Shown: positions 34,777 through 43,643, counted from the stretch's first letter. The stretch: DNA of 64,000 nt from Pseudomonas eucalypticola (GCF_013374995.1 NZ_CP056030.1:2574501-2638500); one strand, 5' to 3'. Numbers and translations are program-made. The notes: generated from the letters alone by a model not told the origin.

Positions 34777-36051
34777 TCAGCTCAGCACGGTCATGAGCGG
34801 CGTCTTTTTCAAACCGTGGTGATGCGGATACTCTGCTGCCCATCGCCGATACTGGCGGGTGCGCAAGGCCATGGACAGCTGTTGCAGGATCAGCGCGCGC
34901 AACGGTGAAACGTTCGGGTCGGGCTTTCTGGCCCGACTGAGTTTGCGCAGTTGAGCCTTGACCACTGCCATGTTTGCCAAAGAGGCGAGGGCTTTGTTTT
35001 TCCAGGTAATAGGCGGCACCTGCGGGGCATTGTCCTGGCCTTGCAGCCAGTCACGGGGCAAGTACGGGTCGATGGCCAATGCCGTTCCAATGCCCACCAT
35101 GTCCACGCCACTTTGCACGACGCTTTCGGCTACGCGGCGGCGACGTACGCCGCCGGTGACCATCACCGGCAGGGTGGCGACGGTCTGGATGTCACGCGCG
35201 AACTCGACGAAATAGGCTTCGCGCGCCAGCGTGCGGCCATCGCGTGCCTCACCCTGCATGGCGGGTGCTTCGTAACTGCCGCCCGATAGTTCGACCAGAT
35301 CAACGCCGAGGCCGTCCAATAGCGCGACTACTTTTTTCGCATCGTCGGCGGTGAAGCCTCCGCGCTGAAAATCGGCGGAGTTGAGTTTCACGGCGACGGC
35401 AAAGCCTGGAGAAACCACCGCCCTGACGGCCTTGACGATCTCGAGCAGCAACCGGGCACGGTTCGCCAGGGAACCGCCCCACTCATCCGTTCTCTGGTTG
35501 GTCAGCGGCGAAAGGAACTGACTCAACAGATAACCGTGTGCGGCATGAATCTCGACACCGGTGAACCCGGCGGCTTCGCCGAGGCGTGCCGTGTTGGCAA
35601 AGCGTTGGATGACCTCTTCAATGACGGCAGGGGGCATCGCGTGGGGTGTGGCGAAACGCTTGGACAAGGTTCCCAGATCCAGCGGTACGGCCGACGGTGC
35701 CCAGGTTTTTTGCCCAAGGTTGGCCTGCATCTGCCGACCCGGGTGGTTGATCTGCAACCAGAACTGCGCTCCGCCGGAGCGACCAATACGTGCCCAGCGC
35801 TTGAACTTGGCCAATTGCTGATCGTCCTGCAGCACCACCCCACCAGGCCCGGTCATGGCACGGCCGTCGACCATCACGTTGCCGGTGATGATCAGGCCGG
35901 CACCACCGTCGGCCCACGCTTGGTAGAGACGCATCAGTGCTTCGGAGGGCGCCTGGTCGGCATCCGCCATGTTCTCTTCCATGGCGGCTTTGGCGATGCG
36001 GTTCTTGATGGTCGAACCGTTGGGCAGCATCAAAGGGGCGAACACAGACAT
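34777..36051 (-). CDS. Old Yellow Enzyme-family NADH:flavin oxidoreductase
   Basis: About 424 residues starting MSVFAPLMLPNGSTIKNRIA. The FMN barrel is recognised by AKAAMEENMAD, QFWLQINHPGRQM, GFTGVEIHAAHGYLLSQFLSP with NQRTDEWGGSLANRARLLLEI, and VMVTGGVRRRRVAESVV. His and Asn of the HAAHGYL region and upstream segment bind substrate carbonyls. Such enzymes reduce enones or similar electrophiles. The open frame extends to 36243, but the FMN domain starts at 36051. A MerR-type regulator lies just upstream on the same strand and a dyad sits in the gap, suggesting an inducible pair. Substrate unknown. Confidence 0.85.
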   Translation of the reverse strand: MSVFAPLMLPNGSTIKNRIAKAAMEENMADADQAPSEALMRLYQAWADGGAGLIITGNVMVDGRAMTGPGGVVLQDDQQLAKFKRWARIGRSGGAQFWLQINHPGRQMQANLGQKTWAPSAVPLDLGTLSKRFATPHAMPPAVIEEVIQRFANTARLGEAAGFTGVEIHAAHGYLLSQFLSPLTNQRTDEWGGSLANRARLLLEIVKAVRAVVSPGFAVAVKLNSADFQRGGFTADDAKKVVALLDGLGVDLVELSGGSYEAPAMQGEARDGRTLAREAYFVEFARDIQTVATLPVMVTGGVRRRRVAESVVQSGVDMVGIGTALAIDPYLPRDWLQGQDNAPQVPPITWKNKALASLANMAVVKAQLRKLSRARKPDPNVSPLRALILQQLSMALRTRQYRRWAAEYPHHHGLKKTPLMTVLS

Positions 36052-36079
36052 GGAGCAGTCCTCAACTGGAGATGAGGCT

Positions 36080-36107
36080 ACCTTAAGATTGAAGTCAGCT
36101 TTAAGGT
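36080..36107. promoter_or_regulatory. Dyad upstream of the OYE gene, likely MerR operator
   Basis: ACCTTAA and TTAAGGT form the ends of a 28-base dyad that starts 29 bases upstream of the OYE start. MerR proteins bind such dyads inside stretched promoter spacers. The shared CCTT and CTTTAA pieces recur at 36669-36688 before the merR-like gene. Confidence 0.55.
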
Positions 36108-36175
36108 CAACACCTTTTGCGCGGCAGATGCCTTCCGCCGGTCTGGTCGGCCCGCGCTGAAACCTGTCTCGTCGG

Positions 36176-36646
36176 TCAGGCTCGGGGACGGGCGCTCTTC
36201 TTTGCAGGCGCTGCCGGCGGTCTAGCTGATAGATGAATAACACTGTCTTCGCGCAGACGGTTGATCACTCGTTGTGCGTTGTCCTCACATGCCATGCCGT
36301 CAGGCTTGCCCTCGATGCCGTCGATGACCAGCAGAAGCTGCGCTTTGTTCTGCGCCAGCCGCCGCTGGAGAACGTCGATCTCCTCGACCTTTTGCTTGAG
36401 TCCGTTGAGCAGCTCTTCGTGCTGCCATCCGCCGGCCCTCATGGGCATCAATTGCCGGATTTCCTCCAATGAGAAACCGGCCGCCTGAGCGCCGACGATG
36501 AGTTGCAGAACCCACTCGGTATTGGGGGCGTAGTCCCTGTAGCCATTGGCTTTGCGCTCGACCGATGTGATCAGCCCGCTTGCTTCGTAAAAGCGGATAC
36601 GCGAAGGCGCCAACCCGCTTATTTTCGCCAGTTCACCTATACGCAT
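36176..36646 (-). CDS. MerR-family transcriptional regulator
   Basis: 156 residues. The N-terminal winged helix is MRIGELAKISGLAPSRIRFYEASGLI (residues 1-26), followed by RKANGYRDY and the dimer coiled coil around QLIVGAQAAGFSLEEIRQL and EIDVLQRRLAQNKAQLLLVI. It lacks the cysteine pattern of metal sensors, so an organic or redox signal is more likely. Genes downstream on the same strand begin with the OYE, a likely target. Confidence 0.87.
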   Translation of the reverse strand: MRIGELAKISGLAPSRIRFYEASGLITSVERKANGYRDYAPNTEWVLQLIVGAQAAGFSLEEIRQLMPMRAGGWQHEELLNGLKQKVEEIDVLQRRLAQNKAQLLLVIDGIEGKPDGMACEDNAQRVINRLREDSVIHLSARPPAAPAKKSARPRA

Positions 36647-36668
36647 ATGTCACCCTGAAAAGCTGTTG

Positions 36669-36688
36669 ACCTTGAAGTTGACTTTAAC
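36669..36688. promoter_or_regulatory. Dyad in the merR-like promoter region
   Basis: ACCTTGAAGTTGACTTTAAC lies 22 bases upstream of the merR-like start. Its CCTTGAAGT / ACTTTAA halves resemble the dyad before the OYE gene, as expected if the regulator controls itself and the OYE gene. Confidence 0.5.
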
Positions 36689-36834
36689 CCTATCGGCCTT
36701 GTGCAGCCAGGTTATGGCAGCTGCGTGTGGGAGGCCTTCGGGCCTGCCGGTCGTGACCGGTTCGCTAACCCACGCGCAGCTACCACCCACCATCTTTCGC
36801 TCCGTGGCAGCGCTTCCGAACAGGAGCCCTTGCG

Positions 36835-37097
36835 ATGGACGCCTACACCGCTACGCTGTTCTTCCGCCACAACCGTCCGCTGCGTGCCTTGATGATCGAG
36901 GCCAGTGCTGGTTTTGCCTTCATGACCTGGCACGCCTGTTGGCCATTCCCTATCCCGAGCGCCTGGTGCGCCGACTGGATGCTGACCAGCACCGCGAGCA
37001 ACGGGTGGACTGGCGCGATGAGCCGTGGATCAGGCTGCGGGACATGCCGCGGGAGCAGGCGCCGGGCAGGGGGAGGTGGTGGGCTTTATGGCGGTGA
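36835..37097 (+). pseudogene. BRO-N-domain antirepressor-like protein, frameshifted fragment
   Basis: The first 22 residues (MDAYTATLFFRHNRPLRALM then IE) match the start of BRO-N/phage antirepressor-type proteins common in pseudomonads. After codon 22 the family sequence continues one frame over: GQCWFCLHDLARLLAIPYPE, then RLVRRLDADQHREQRVDW, to a stop at 37097. One G appears missing at about 36899-36901. Even after repair only about 88 residues remain, and the 3' end runs into the convergent acetyltransferase gene, so the C-terminal part seems lost. I read it as a decayed gene, perhaps of phage or accessory origin. Confidence 0.65.
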
Positions 37098-37112
37098 TGC
37101 GTGGAGATCAGC

Positions 37113-37667
37113 TCAAGCGTCAACTTGTGCGGCAAGCCACTCGCTTCGCGTCATCTCCCATACCTCGACCTGCATGGGCCTCGAGACGAAATGCCCGTCC
37201 CGTACTCCGATCATGCGCATGCCTTCATGCTGGGAGACCTTGCGCGAAGCATGGTTGGCGACTGCCTTGGGAACCTGCATCACGGGGCGCGCCAGGGTGT
37301 CGAACCAATAGGCATTGATCACCTTGCAGGCTTCGCGCATGTAGCCATTCCCCTGAAACTGCGGGGCGAGCCAGAAACCTCTGTTGTTGCCCGGCTGGTC
37401 ATACAGGCTGATGCTGCCGATGCAGCGTTCAGGGTGGGCGCGTGTACGAATCATCCAATGCCATTCCCGCCCTGCGGCCATGGCGGGGAGTGCTACGTCG
37501 CGAACGTAAACCAGCGCACCTTCCTGCGGATAGGGCCACGGCACCCGGCGGTCCAGGTATCGGACCACCTCCCACTGGGGAAATAGCTGCTGTATGGCCG
37601 CTGCATCCGTCAGCTGAAGGGGGGTGAGCAGCAGGCGGTCGGTGTGCAGTGTCGGGGGGCAATCCAT
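37113..37667 (-). CDS. GNAT acetyltransferase, RimJ/RimL-like
   Basis: 184 residues starting MDCPPTLHTDRLLLTPLQLT, the RimJ-type opening. EWHWMIRTRAHPERCIGSISLY and NNRGFWLAPQFQGNGYMREA supply the beta4 and acetyl-CoA pyrophosphate-loop regions (Q-x-N-G-Y in place of the usual Q-x-x-G-x-G/A). It probably acetylates an N-terminal or small-molecule amine. Single gene, convergent with the broken BRO-N gene. Substrate unknown. Confidence 0.8.
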   Translation of the reverse strand: MDCPPTLHTDRLLLTPLQLTDAAAIQQLFPQWEVVRYLDRRVPWPYPQEGALVYVRDVALPAMAAGREWHWMIRTRAHPERCIGSISLYDQPGNNRGFWLAPQFQGNGYMREACKVINAYWFDTLARPVMQVPKAVANHASRKVSQHEGMRMIGVRDGHFVSRPMQVEVWEMTRSEWLAAQVDA

Positions 37668-37870
37668 GGCATGAAATCCCTGTGCCGGGTGTGGGCAGGT
37701 ATGATCGGTACTTTCTCAAACCAGTGGCCAGGGTATCAAGTGATGGTTTCGGCCAATTATCACTGTTTCGCCAAGGGTTGGCGTCGAAGAAAACGGGCTA
37801 GGGTATATACGAGCGCCGTGGCAATGTGTCAGGTCGGCAGGCCGGTTGCGCACAAAGAGGAACAACCTTT

Positions 37871-38101
37871 ATGAAGTACGACGATACGTTGATTGAAGAA
37901 GCGGTCCTTGCCCTCTTGGCGGCTTTCAGCACGGACGAGGGAAACGCCTGGAAGGGGTTCGACTTTGGGGTCATGAACCGATTGCACGAGCAAGGTTTCA
38001 TCCAGAACCCGGTGGGCAAGCAGAAGTCGATCTGGTTGACGGCGGAGGGCCAGGCGCGCGGCCGTCAGCTCGCCGGCCGGTTATTCAGGGCGCCTACTTG
38101 A
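37871..38101 (+). CDS. Small DUF6429-type protein
   Basis: About 76 residues starting MKYDDTLIEEAVLALLAAFS. The stretch NAWKGFDFGVMNRLHEQGFI then NPVGKQKSIWLTAEGQ matches the small DUF6429 family, whose fold suggests a winged-helix-like protein. Function is unknown. An AGAGGAA site precedes the ATG. The neighbours (acetyltransferase, glutathione transferase, IS66 element) give no clear partner, and such genes are often found in variable regions. The 37668-37870 spacer upstream is gene-free. Confidence 0.7.
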   Translation: MKYDDTLIEEAVLALLAAFSTDEGNAWKGFDFGVMNRLHEQGFIQNPVGKQKSIWLTAEGQARGRQLAGRLFRAPT

Positions 38102-38141
38102 TGCGGTCAACGCCGGGGTTGAGTGGGGCCAGTGCCTGGAT

Positions 38142-38768
38142 TCAAAGCGGCGGACGGGAAAGTGTGACCCACGCCTGCACGCTGGGACGCTGCCACTGCC
38201 GTCGCGCGTATTCCACCAGGCCCGCGGGCACAGCATCGCCATTGAATATCAACCGGTTGAGCATCAGCGCCAGATCAACATCGGCTATCGACCACCGGCC
38301 AAACAGATATTCCGCGTTGCCCTCTAGTAATGCCCGTGCGGCCCTGAACAATTTATCGGCGCACGCACGGGCGGACGACGACAAGGGGCTGGATTGCACG
38401 CCGTAGAACACCCCGAGCGTGGAGCGCTCCTGGCGAATGGGTAACAGGTCGCTGCGAATCCATGCTTGGACCTGCCGCGCTTTTGCCAGCAGCCGGAGAT
38501 CTGTTGGATAGAGGGGTGCCTGAGGATAAGCGCTCTCGAGATACTCCGTGATCGCTGACGATTCGGACAAGGCAAAGTCGCCGTGCACCAAGGCCGGGAC
38601 CCTTTGGGTTTGCGAGAGCAGTGTGTAGGCGTCTGCCTGATTTTCGAGCGCCTGTAGGTCGACGGTGGTCATCATGAAGTCGATACCTTTCTCCTTCAGT
38701 GCAACAAAGGCCGACATGGCGTAGGGGCTGGTGAATTGCGAATCTACGTATAAATGCATGCGGTCCAT
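38142..38768 (-). CDS. Glutathione transferase, YfcF-like
   Basis: About 208 residues starting MDRMHLYVDSQFTSPYAMSA, the thioredoxin-like N-domain with Ser-Pro-Tyr at the active site. QTQRVPALVHGDFALSESSA carries the glutathione-binding cis-Pro and ES motif. The helical C-domain includes LFGRWSIADVDLALML. Similar to E. coli YfcF, a GSH-dependent transferase/peroxidase. The start at 38768 has a GGAG site eight bases upstream and was preferred to 38840. Confidence 0.85.
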   Translation of the reverse strand: MDRMHLYVDSQFTSPYAMSAFVALKEKGIDFMMTTVDLQALENQADAYTLLSQTQRVPALVHGDFALSESSAITEYLESAYPQAPLYPTDLRLLAKARQVQAWIRSDLLPIRQERSTLGVFYGVQSSPLSSSARACADKLFRAARALLEGNAEYLFGRWSIADVDLALMLNRLIFNGDAVPAGLVEYARRQWQRPSVQAWVTLSRPPL

Positions 38769-39065
38769 GAACTGATCTCCTGAGGCAGAAGACAGTACGC
38801 TATGGGATTGGAGAGCGAGAGTGAAATGGATGATTTTCATGGGGGTATTCCTGGGCGGAATACGCGTGGTCGCGAGCGCGTGTTGATCCCAGACGCGCTT
38901 GTACGCTGCTATCAGCCCTACTGGTTAGGAGAAGGTTTTTGGCCGAGAACAGTCGTTGGTCTGAGGTAGCGTCCGATGACTTGTCAGCGCTATACGGCGA
39001 GTTAATCGGATGATCCCAGCATTCTGGGGTGCTATAGCGCCGAACGCCAAGTCGCATGAACGGCG
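38769..39065. other. Gene-free stretch between the transferase gene and the IS66 element
   Basis: I see no supported gene, hairpin or regulatory motif here. A minus-strand frame of 85 codons (38800-39057) has no recognisable features. The segment ends at the target duplication of the IS66 element. Confidence 0.5.
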
Positions 39066-39073
39066 TGTCGTTG
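39066..39073. repeat. Target-site duplication of the IS66 element, left copy
   Basis: TGTCGTTG, identical to the right copy at 43063-43070. Confidence 0.9.
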
Positions 39074-39172
39074 GTAAGCGGCCAGCAAACACACCTTCAA
39101 AAAGCCAGAATTAAGGGCAATGGTGTCCGCCTATTTTAAGCGGACGCGATCACCCTTATCGCTAGGATTTCC

Positions 39173-39490
39173 ATGCGCCAACGAAGCTCTTACCCCAAAC
39201 CCTTTAAAGCCCAGGTCGTTCAGGAATGTCTGCAACCCGGCGCCTCAGTTTCCAGCGTCGCCATCAGCCACGGCATCAATGCCAACGTAATCCGCAAGTG
39301 GTTGCCGATTTACGGCGATAAACCCGTCGCGGCACTTCCCGCGTTTGTGCCGCTGCAACCGATGCCTAAACGGCACGCTGATGAAGCGGTAGTTATCGCA
39401 TTGCCGCTGGGCGAAAAATCCATCACGGTCAAATGGCCCATCTCCGACCCGGACGGCTGCGCACGCTTCATTCGCAGCCTCTCGCAATGA
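39173..39490 (+). CDS. tnpA: IS66 TnpA (helix-turn-helix accessory protein)
   Basis: 105 residues starting MRQRSSYPKPFKAQVVQECL, with the IS3/IS66 OrfA helix-turn-helix (SVSSVAISHGINANVIRKWL, residues about 26-45). It ends with the typical TnpA tail DPDGCARFIRSLSQ. It overlaps tnpB by four bases, the usual IS66 arrangement for coupled translation. Confidence 0.92.
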   Translation: MRQRSSYPKPFKAQVVQECLQPGASVSSVAISHGINANVIRKWLPIYGDKPVAALPAFVPLQPMPKRHADEAVVIALPLGEKSITVKWPISDPDGCARFIRSLSQ

Positions 39491-39822
39491 TACGCATCGA
39501 CGCCATCTGGCTCGCGACCGCGCCCATGGACATGCGCGCTGGTACCGAGACTGCGCTGGCCCGCGTGGTGGCGGTGTTCGGTGCGGCAAAGCCGCACAGC
39601 GCTTATCTGTTTGCCAACCGCCGCGCCAACCGGATGAAGGTGCTGGTGCATGATGGCGTGGGCATCTGGCTTGCCGCACGCCGGTTGAACCAAGGCAAGT
39701 TTCACTGGCCTGGCACTCATCGCGGCCTGGAAGTCGAACTCGACGCTGAACAACTGCACGCGCTGGTGCTCGGTTTGGCATGGCAGCGTGTAGGTGTGAA
39801 CGGCGTGATTACGGTGGTTTAG
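39487..39822 (+). CDS. tnpB: IS66 TnpB accessory protein
   Basis: About 111 residues starting MIRIDAIWLATAPMDMRAGT. The block HSAYLFANRRANRMKVLVHD with GIWLAARRLNQGKFHW is the IS66 Orf2 signature. Needed for transposition together with TnpC; its exact role is not known. Its stop is 49 bases before the tnpC start. Confidence 0.92.
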   Translation: MIRIDAIWLATAPMDMRAGTETALARVVAVFGAAKPHSAYLFANRRANRMKVLVHDGVGIWLAARRLNQGKFHWPGTHRGLEVELDAEQLHALVLGLAWQRVGVNGVITVV

Positions 39823-39871
39823 TCCTGCCTTTGAGCTGTGTCGGATGAGTTGCGTTGGTAAAATCCACGGC

Positions 39872-41398
39872 ATGACTTCCTTGCCCAATCTCGACCAAAT
39901 GACACCCGACCAACTGCGCGCATTCGCTGCGCAGTTGCTGTCGAAGGTCGACACTATGGGTCGAAAGATCCATCGTGACGAGACGATCATCGAACAGCTC
40001 TCTCACGAAATTGCCATCCTCAAACGCCACAAGTTCGCCAAACGCAGCGAGCAGATCAGCCCAGCTCAAGGCAGTTTGCTGGATGACCTGCTCAACACCG
40101 ATCTTGGGGCCATCGAGGCAGAACTGGACGCGCTTCGTCCTGCCCCGACGCCAGACGAAACCCGCCCAAAGCCCAAGCGCGCGCCGCTGCCGCCGCAGTT
40201 CCCACGTACCGTCATTCGTCACGAGCCAGAGAACACCCAGTGCGCTTGCGGCTGCCAGCTTCAGCGCATCGGCGAAGACGTCAGCGAAAAGCTGGATTAC
40301 ACACCGGGCGTGTTCACCGTTGAGCAGCATGTACGTGGCAAGTGGGCCTGCCGCCAGTGCGAAACGCTGATCCAGGCGCCGGTGCCCGCCCAAGTCATCG
40401 ACAAGGGCATCCCTACTGCCGGTCTGCTGGCCCATGTGATGGTGGCCAAGTTCTCCGACCATTTACCGCTGTACCGGCAGGAAAAGATCTTTGGCCGTGC
40501 AGGCCTGGCGATCCCGCGCTCAACACTGGCTCAGTGGGTGGGCCAAACTGGCGTGCAACTCCAGCCACTGGTGGATGCACTGCGGGAAGTCGTACTCGAC
40601 CAGCGAGTCTTGCATGCCGATGAAACGCCGGTGCAGATGCTGGCCCCCGGCGAGAAGAAAACGCACCGAGCATATGTCTGGGCTTATTGCACCACGCCGT
40701 TCTCGGTACTGAAGGCGGTGGTCTACGACTTCAGCCCCAGCCGCGCTGGCGAACATGCACGTAACTTCCTTGGCACGTGGAACGGCAAGCTGGTCTGCGA
40801 TGACTTCGCGGGCTACAAGGCCAGCTTCGAGCTGGGCATCACCGAAATCGGCTGCATGGCCCACGCTCGCCGCAAGTTCTTTGACCTGCATGTGGCAAAC
40901 AAAAGCCAGTTGGCCGAACAGGCACTGCACTCAATCGGCGGCCTGTACGAGATCGAGCGGCAAGCCAAAGAAATGAACGATGAAGACCGCCGGCGATTAC
41001 GTCAGGAAATAGCGGTTCCCGTCGCAGCAAAGTTGCATGAATGGATGCTGGCTCAACGCGAGCTTGTGCCAGAAGGCTCGGCGATGGCCAAGGCCTTGGA
41101 CTACAGCCTGAAACGCTGGGTAGCGCTGACGCGCTACCTGGGTGATGGTGCCGTGCCCATCGACAACAACCCTGTCGAGAACACGATCAGGCCTTGGGCG
41201 CTTGGGCGCTCCAATTGGTTGTTCGCCGGGTCCCTGCGCAGCGGCAAACGAGCGGCCGCGATCATGAGTTTGATCCAGTCGGCACGCATGAATGGGCATG
41301 ATCCGTATGCTTATCTCAAAGATGTGCTGACGCGGTTGCCGACGCAGAAAGCCAGTGAGATTGAGCATCTGCTGCCGCATCAATGGATGCCGGACTGA
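39872..41398 (+). CDS. tnpC: IS66 TnpC transposase (DDE)
   Basis: About 508 residues. The N-terminal helical region contains LLSKVDTMGRKIHRDETII, followed by a zinc-binding segment CACGCQLQRIGEDVSEKLDY. The DDE core is visible: LHADETPVQML, VCDDFAGYKASFELG and IDNNPVENTIRPWALGRSNW, with Asp, Asp and Glu in the expected order. The frame is intact. The start at 39872 (MTSLPNLDQMTPDQLRAF) fits the family better than 39845. Confidence 0.93.
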   Translation: MTSLPNLDQMTPDQLRAFAAQLLSKVDTMGRKIHRDETIIEQLSHEIAILKRHKFAKRSEQISPAQGSLLDDLLNTDLGAIEAELDALRPAPTPDETRPKPKRAPLPPQFPRTVIRHEPENTQCACGCQLQRIGEDVSEKLDYTPGVFTVEQHVRGKWACRQCETLIQAPVPAQVIDKGIPTAGLLAHVMVAKFSDHLPLYRQEKIFGRAGLAIPRSTLAQWVGQTGVQLQPLVDALREVVLDQRVLHADETPVQMLAPGEKKTHRAYVWAYCTTPFSVLKAVVYDFSPSRAGEHARNFLGTWNGKLVCDDFAGYKASFELGITEIGCMAHARRKFFDLHVANKSQLAEQALHSIGGLYEIERQAKEMNDEDRRRLRQEIAVPVAAKLHEWMLAQRELVPEGSAMAKALDYSLKRWVALTRYLGDGAVPIDNNPVENTIRPWALGRSNWLFAGSLRSGKRAAAIMSLIQSARMNGHDPYAYLKDVLTRLPTQKASEIEHLLPHQWMPD

Positions 41399-41603
41399 CT
41401 TACTCAGCCTGAGTTTGGCAGCCTGCCCCATCCATTTCTGGCGGGGCTTCTGGTCAATGCTTCTGTTCTAAGCGCGCATCGCCCTATGGCCCGCCAAAGG
41501 CAGTCATCAAGGGGCGCATCATGCTAACGAGATTTGTAGGGGTCATTGATTGATAATCTGGAGATTTGAGCGCTGTGTCAATAACCGAAAATGCAAACTG
41601 GCG

Positions 41604-42984
41604 GATCGTGTCCCAGGAAGTGGTGTAACTCATCAAGGCTTGAGCCACTGAGTTTGCCGTTTAGTTGATCACGGCCGACAGCTTGGCCTGTGGATTATCG
41701 CTGACCGCCTCGAAGGCCTCCAACTGCATGTAGCGCCTTTGCAGGCACCACTCGTCGTTCTGTTCCAGCAGCATCGCCCCGACTAGGCGAGTGATGGCTG
41801 GATCGTTCGGGAAGATACCCACGACCTCGGTGCGGCGCTTGATTTCAGCATTTAACCGTTCCAACGGATTAGTACTGTGCAGCTGCTGCCGGTGCGCCTT
41901 GGGGAAGGCCATGTGCGCCAGCACTTCATCCTCGCAGCCATCCATAAGCGTCGCGATCTTTGGGTATTTCTCACGTAACTGGTCAGCTACCAGGCGCCAT
42001 TGCTGGTGGCATTCCTGACGGCTGTCCTGGGCAAACACCGTGCGAAGTAGCGCCGCCACCATCGTCCGCTGACCCTTGCCGACGTGGGCCATGGCATTGC
42101 GCATGAAATGCACGCGGCAGCGCTGCCAAGTCGCATGGAATACCTTGGAAACTGCGGCCTTGAGCCCTTCGTGAGCATCAGAGATGACCAGCTTCACGCC
42201 TCGGAGCCCACGCCGCATCAGGCTTCGCAGGAAGTCTGTCCAGAACGGCTCGGCTTCCGAAGGCCCAACCCTCATGCCCAGTACTTCACGGCCGCCGTTG
42301 GTGTTCACAGCCACGGCGATTATGACGGCGACCGACACGATACGGCCGGCCTCCCTGACCTTGACGTAGGTGGCGTCGATCCATAGGTAAGGCCAGTCGC
42401 CCTCAAGCGGGCGATCAAGGAAGGCGTGTACGCGCTCATCGATCTCGCCGGCCAGCCGTGACACTTGGCTTTTTGAGATGCCGGACATCCCCATCGCCTT
42501 GACCAGCTCGTCCACTGAGCGCGTCGAGACGCCCTGGATGTACGCCTCCTGGATCACCGCTGCCATGGCTTTTTCGGCAGTACGCCGTGGTTCCAGAAAG
42601 CCTGGAAAGTAGCTGCCTTGGCGCAGCTTGGGGATCTTCAGATCAACATCGCCGGCGCGGGTTTGCCAGAGGCGATCACGGTAGCCGTTGCGGCTGTTTA
42701 GCCTGTCAGGACTTTTGACATCGAACCCGGCACCGCACAGGCTCTCGACGTCGAATTCCATCATGCGCTGGGCAACGAACTGGATCATTTGCTTGAGCAG
42801 ATCAGCATCTGCCCCTTTCTCAACCAACTCGGTCAATGCGATAGTAGGTTTGGTCATCGTGGTTTCCCTGGTGAGTGTTAGGTCTTCGCAAACTCAACGT
42901 TAGCCAAAAACCACGATGACCAACCTCTTTCGCCCGCAGGGCGCCTTCGATTGGTTTAGTTACACCACTTCCTGGGACACGATC
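41604..42984 (-). mobile_element. IS256-family insertion sequence nested in the IS66 element
   Basis: 1381 bp bounded by 27-base perfect inverted repeats (41604-41630 and 42958-42984) that begin GATCGTGTCCCAGGAAG. The flanks are 8-bp direct repeats AACTGGCG at 41596-41603 and 42985-42992, as expected for IS256. It holds one transposase gene on the minus strand. Perfect ends and duplications indicate a fairly recent insertion, later than the IS66 insertion. Confidence 0.95.
41661..42857 (-). CDS. IS256-family (mutator type) transposase
   Basis: 398 residues. Mutator signatures: [20 protein letters not shown] (first Asp), [15 protein letters not shown] (second Asp) and [20 protein letters not shown] (Glu). 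[13 protein letters not shown] is the family C-x2-H motif. The frame is intact, so the element may still be active. Confidence 0.95.
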   Translation of the reverse strand: MTKPTIALTELVEKGADADLLKQMIQFVAQRMMEFDVESLCGAGFDVKSPDRLNSRNGYRDRLWQTRAGDVDLKIPKLRQGSYFPGFLEPRRTAEKAMAAVIQEAYIQGVSTRSVDELVKAMGMSGISKSQVSRLAGEIDERVHAFLDRPLEGDWPYLWIDATYVKVREAGRIVSVAVIIAVAVNTNGGREVLGMRVGPSEAEPFWTDFLRSLMRRGLRGVKLVISDAHEGLKAAVSKVFHATWQRCRVHFMRNAMAHVGKGQRTMVAALLRTVFAQDSRQECHQQWRLVADQLREKYPKIATLMDGCEDEVLAHMAFPKAHRQQLHSTNPLERLNAEIKRRTEVVGIFPNDPAITRLVGAMLLEQNDEWCLQRRYMQLEAFEAVSDNPQAKLSAVIN

Positions 42985-43062
42985 AACTGGCGAGTCGCTC
43001 TTTCGTGATCTGATCGTATTTAGACCATTTGCTTTGTCCAGACGACTTCACCAGACGCTTAC

Positions 43063-43070
43063 TGTCGTTG
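43063..43070. repeat. Target-site duplication of the IS66 element, right copy
   Basis: TGTCGTTG, identical to the left copy at 39066-39073. Confidence 0.9.
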
Positions 43071-43157
43071 AAATTTTTTAAGCCCCTTGCAGGCGCCTGT
43101 TGATGCGCGTATTAAGCATGATGCTTGTGACTCATTCGAAGCGTAGGGGAAGGCTGG

Positions 43158-43643
43158 GTGTATTTTTGTTATTCCAGATTGTTGAGGGTTTTATCGCCTC
43201 AAATTCTAAGCGTATGGGGATTCTTGTTTCTCGCGGCGTTAGTGGCTTCATTTGCAGGCGTTGAAGCGGGCGATGCTCCCTTGGAGAGAGCAGAGGGACG
43301 CGCTGTCAGTTTTATTTTTGCTCGTGGTGGGGATTTCAGGCTATTGCTTCAGTCGAGAGGTGGCTACAAAGAGCTTAAATTTTCCCAGTATCGCAGTGAG
43401 CTCGTGGGAGGGGTTGATGCTCACAAAAATAAGGATGTGGTCGTGGAATATTATGGTGAGTACATCGCAAATTGTTGGGAAGGACAGATCCAGTTTTGCT
43501 TTGCAAAGTGTGGAGACGATGCTCGATGCAAAACTGAGCGATACAATCATGAAGCTCAAGCTCTAAGGTGGTTTTGTGTATTTAATATCATTGCTTTCTG
43601 TTTTATTTTTATCTGGTCGGCCTTTTTTATGGAAGATTCTTAA
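43158..43643 (+). CDS. Small membrane-associated protein, unknown
   Basis: Up to 161 residues with two hydrophobic segments, near residues 17-36 (ILSVWGFLFLAALVASFAG) and 139-156 (FCVFNIIAFCFIFIWSAFFM), and a polar middle with four cysteines (CWEGQIQFCFAKCGDDARC). I recognise no family; the Cys-rich centre plus two helices suggests a periplasmic loop. Base use is clearly AT-richer than the neighbours, a sign of transfer or weak constraint. The start codon is uncertain. It sits just outside the IS66 duplication. Confidence 0.55.
   Translation: MYFCYSRLLRVLSPQILSVWGFLFLAALVASFAGVEAGDAPLERAEGRAVSFIFARGGDFRLLLQSRGGYKELKFSQYRSELVGGVDAHKNKDVVVEYYGEYIANCWEGQIQFCFAKCGDDARCKTERYNHEAQALRWFCVFNIIAFCFIFIWSAFFMEDS

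Larger units (their letters stand above)
39074..43062 (+). mobile_element. IS66-family element (interrupted by an IS256-family element)
   Basis: The ends are GTAAGCG (39074) and the inverted CGCTTAC (ending 43062), with imperfect matching over the next 14 bases. The flanks are exact 8-bp repeats TGTCGTTG at 39066-39073 and 43063-43070, the target duplication expected for IS66. It carries tnpA, tnpB and tnpC. Without the nested element and its extra 8-bp duplication the length is 2600 bp, normal for the family. The nested element sits in the non-coding right end and leaves all three genes intact. Confidence 0.92.
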
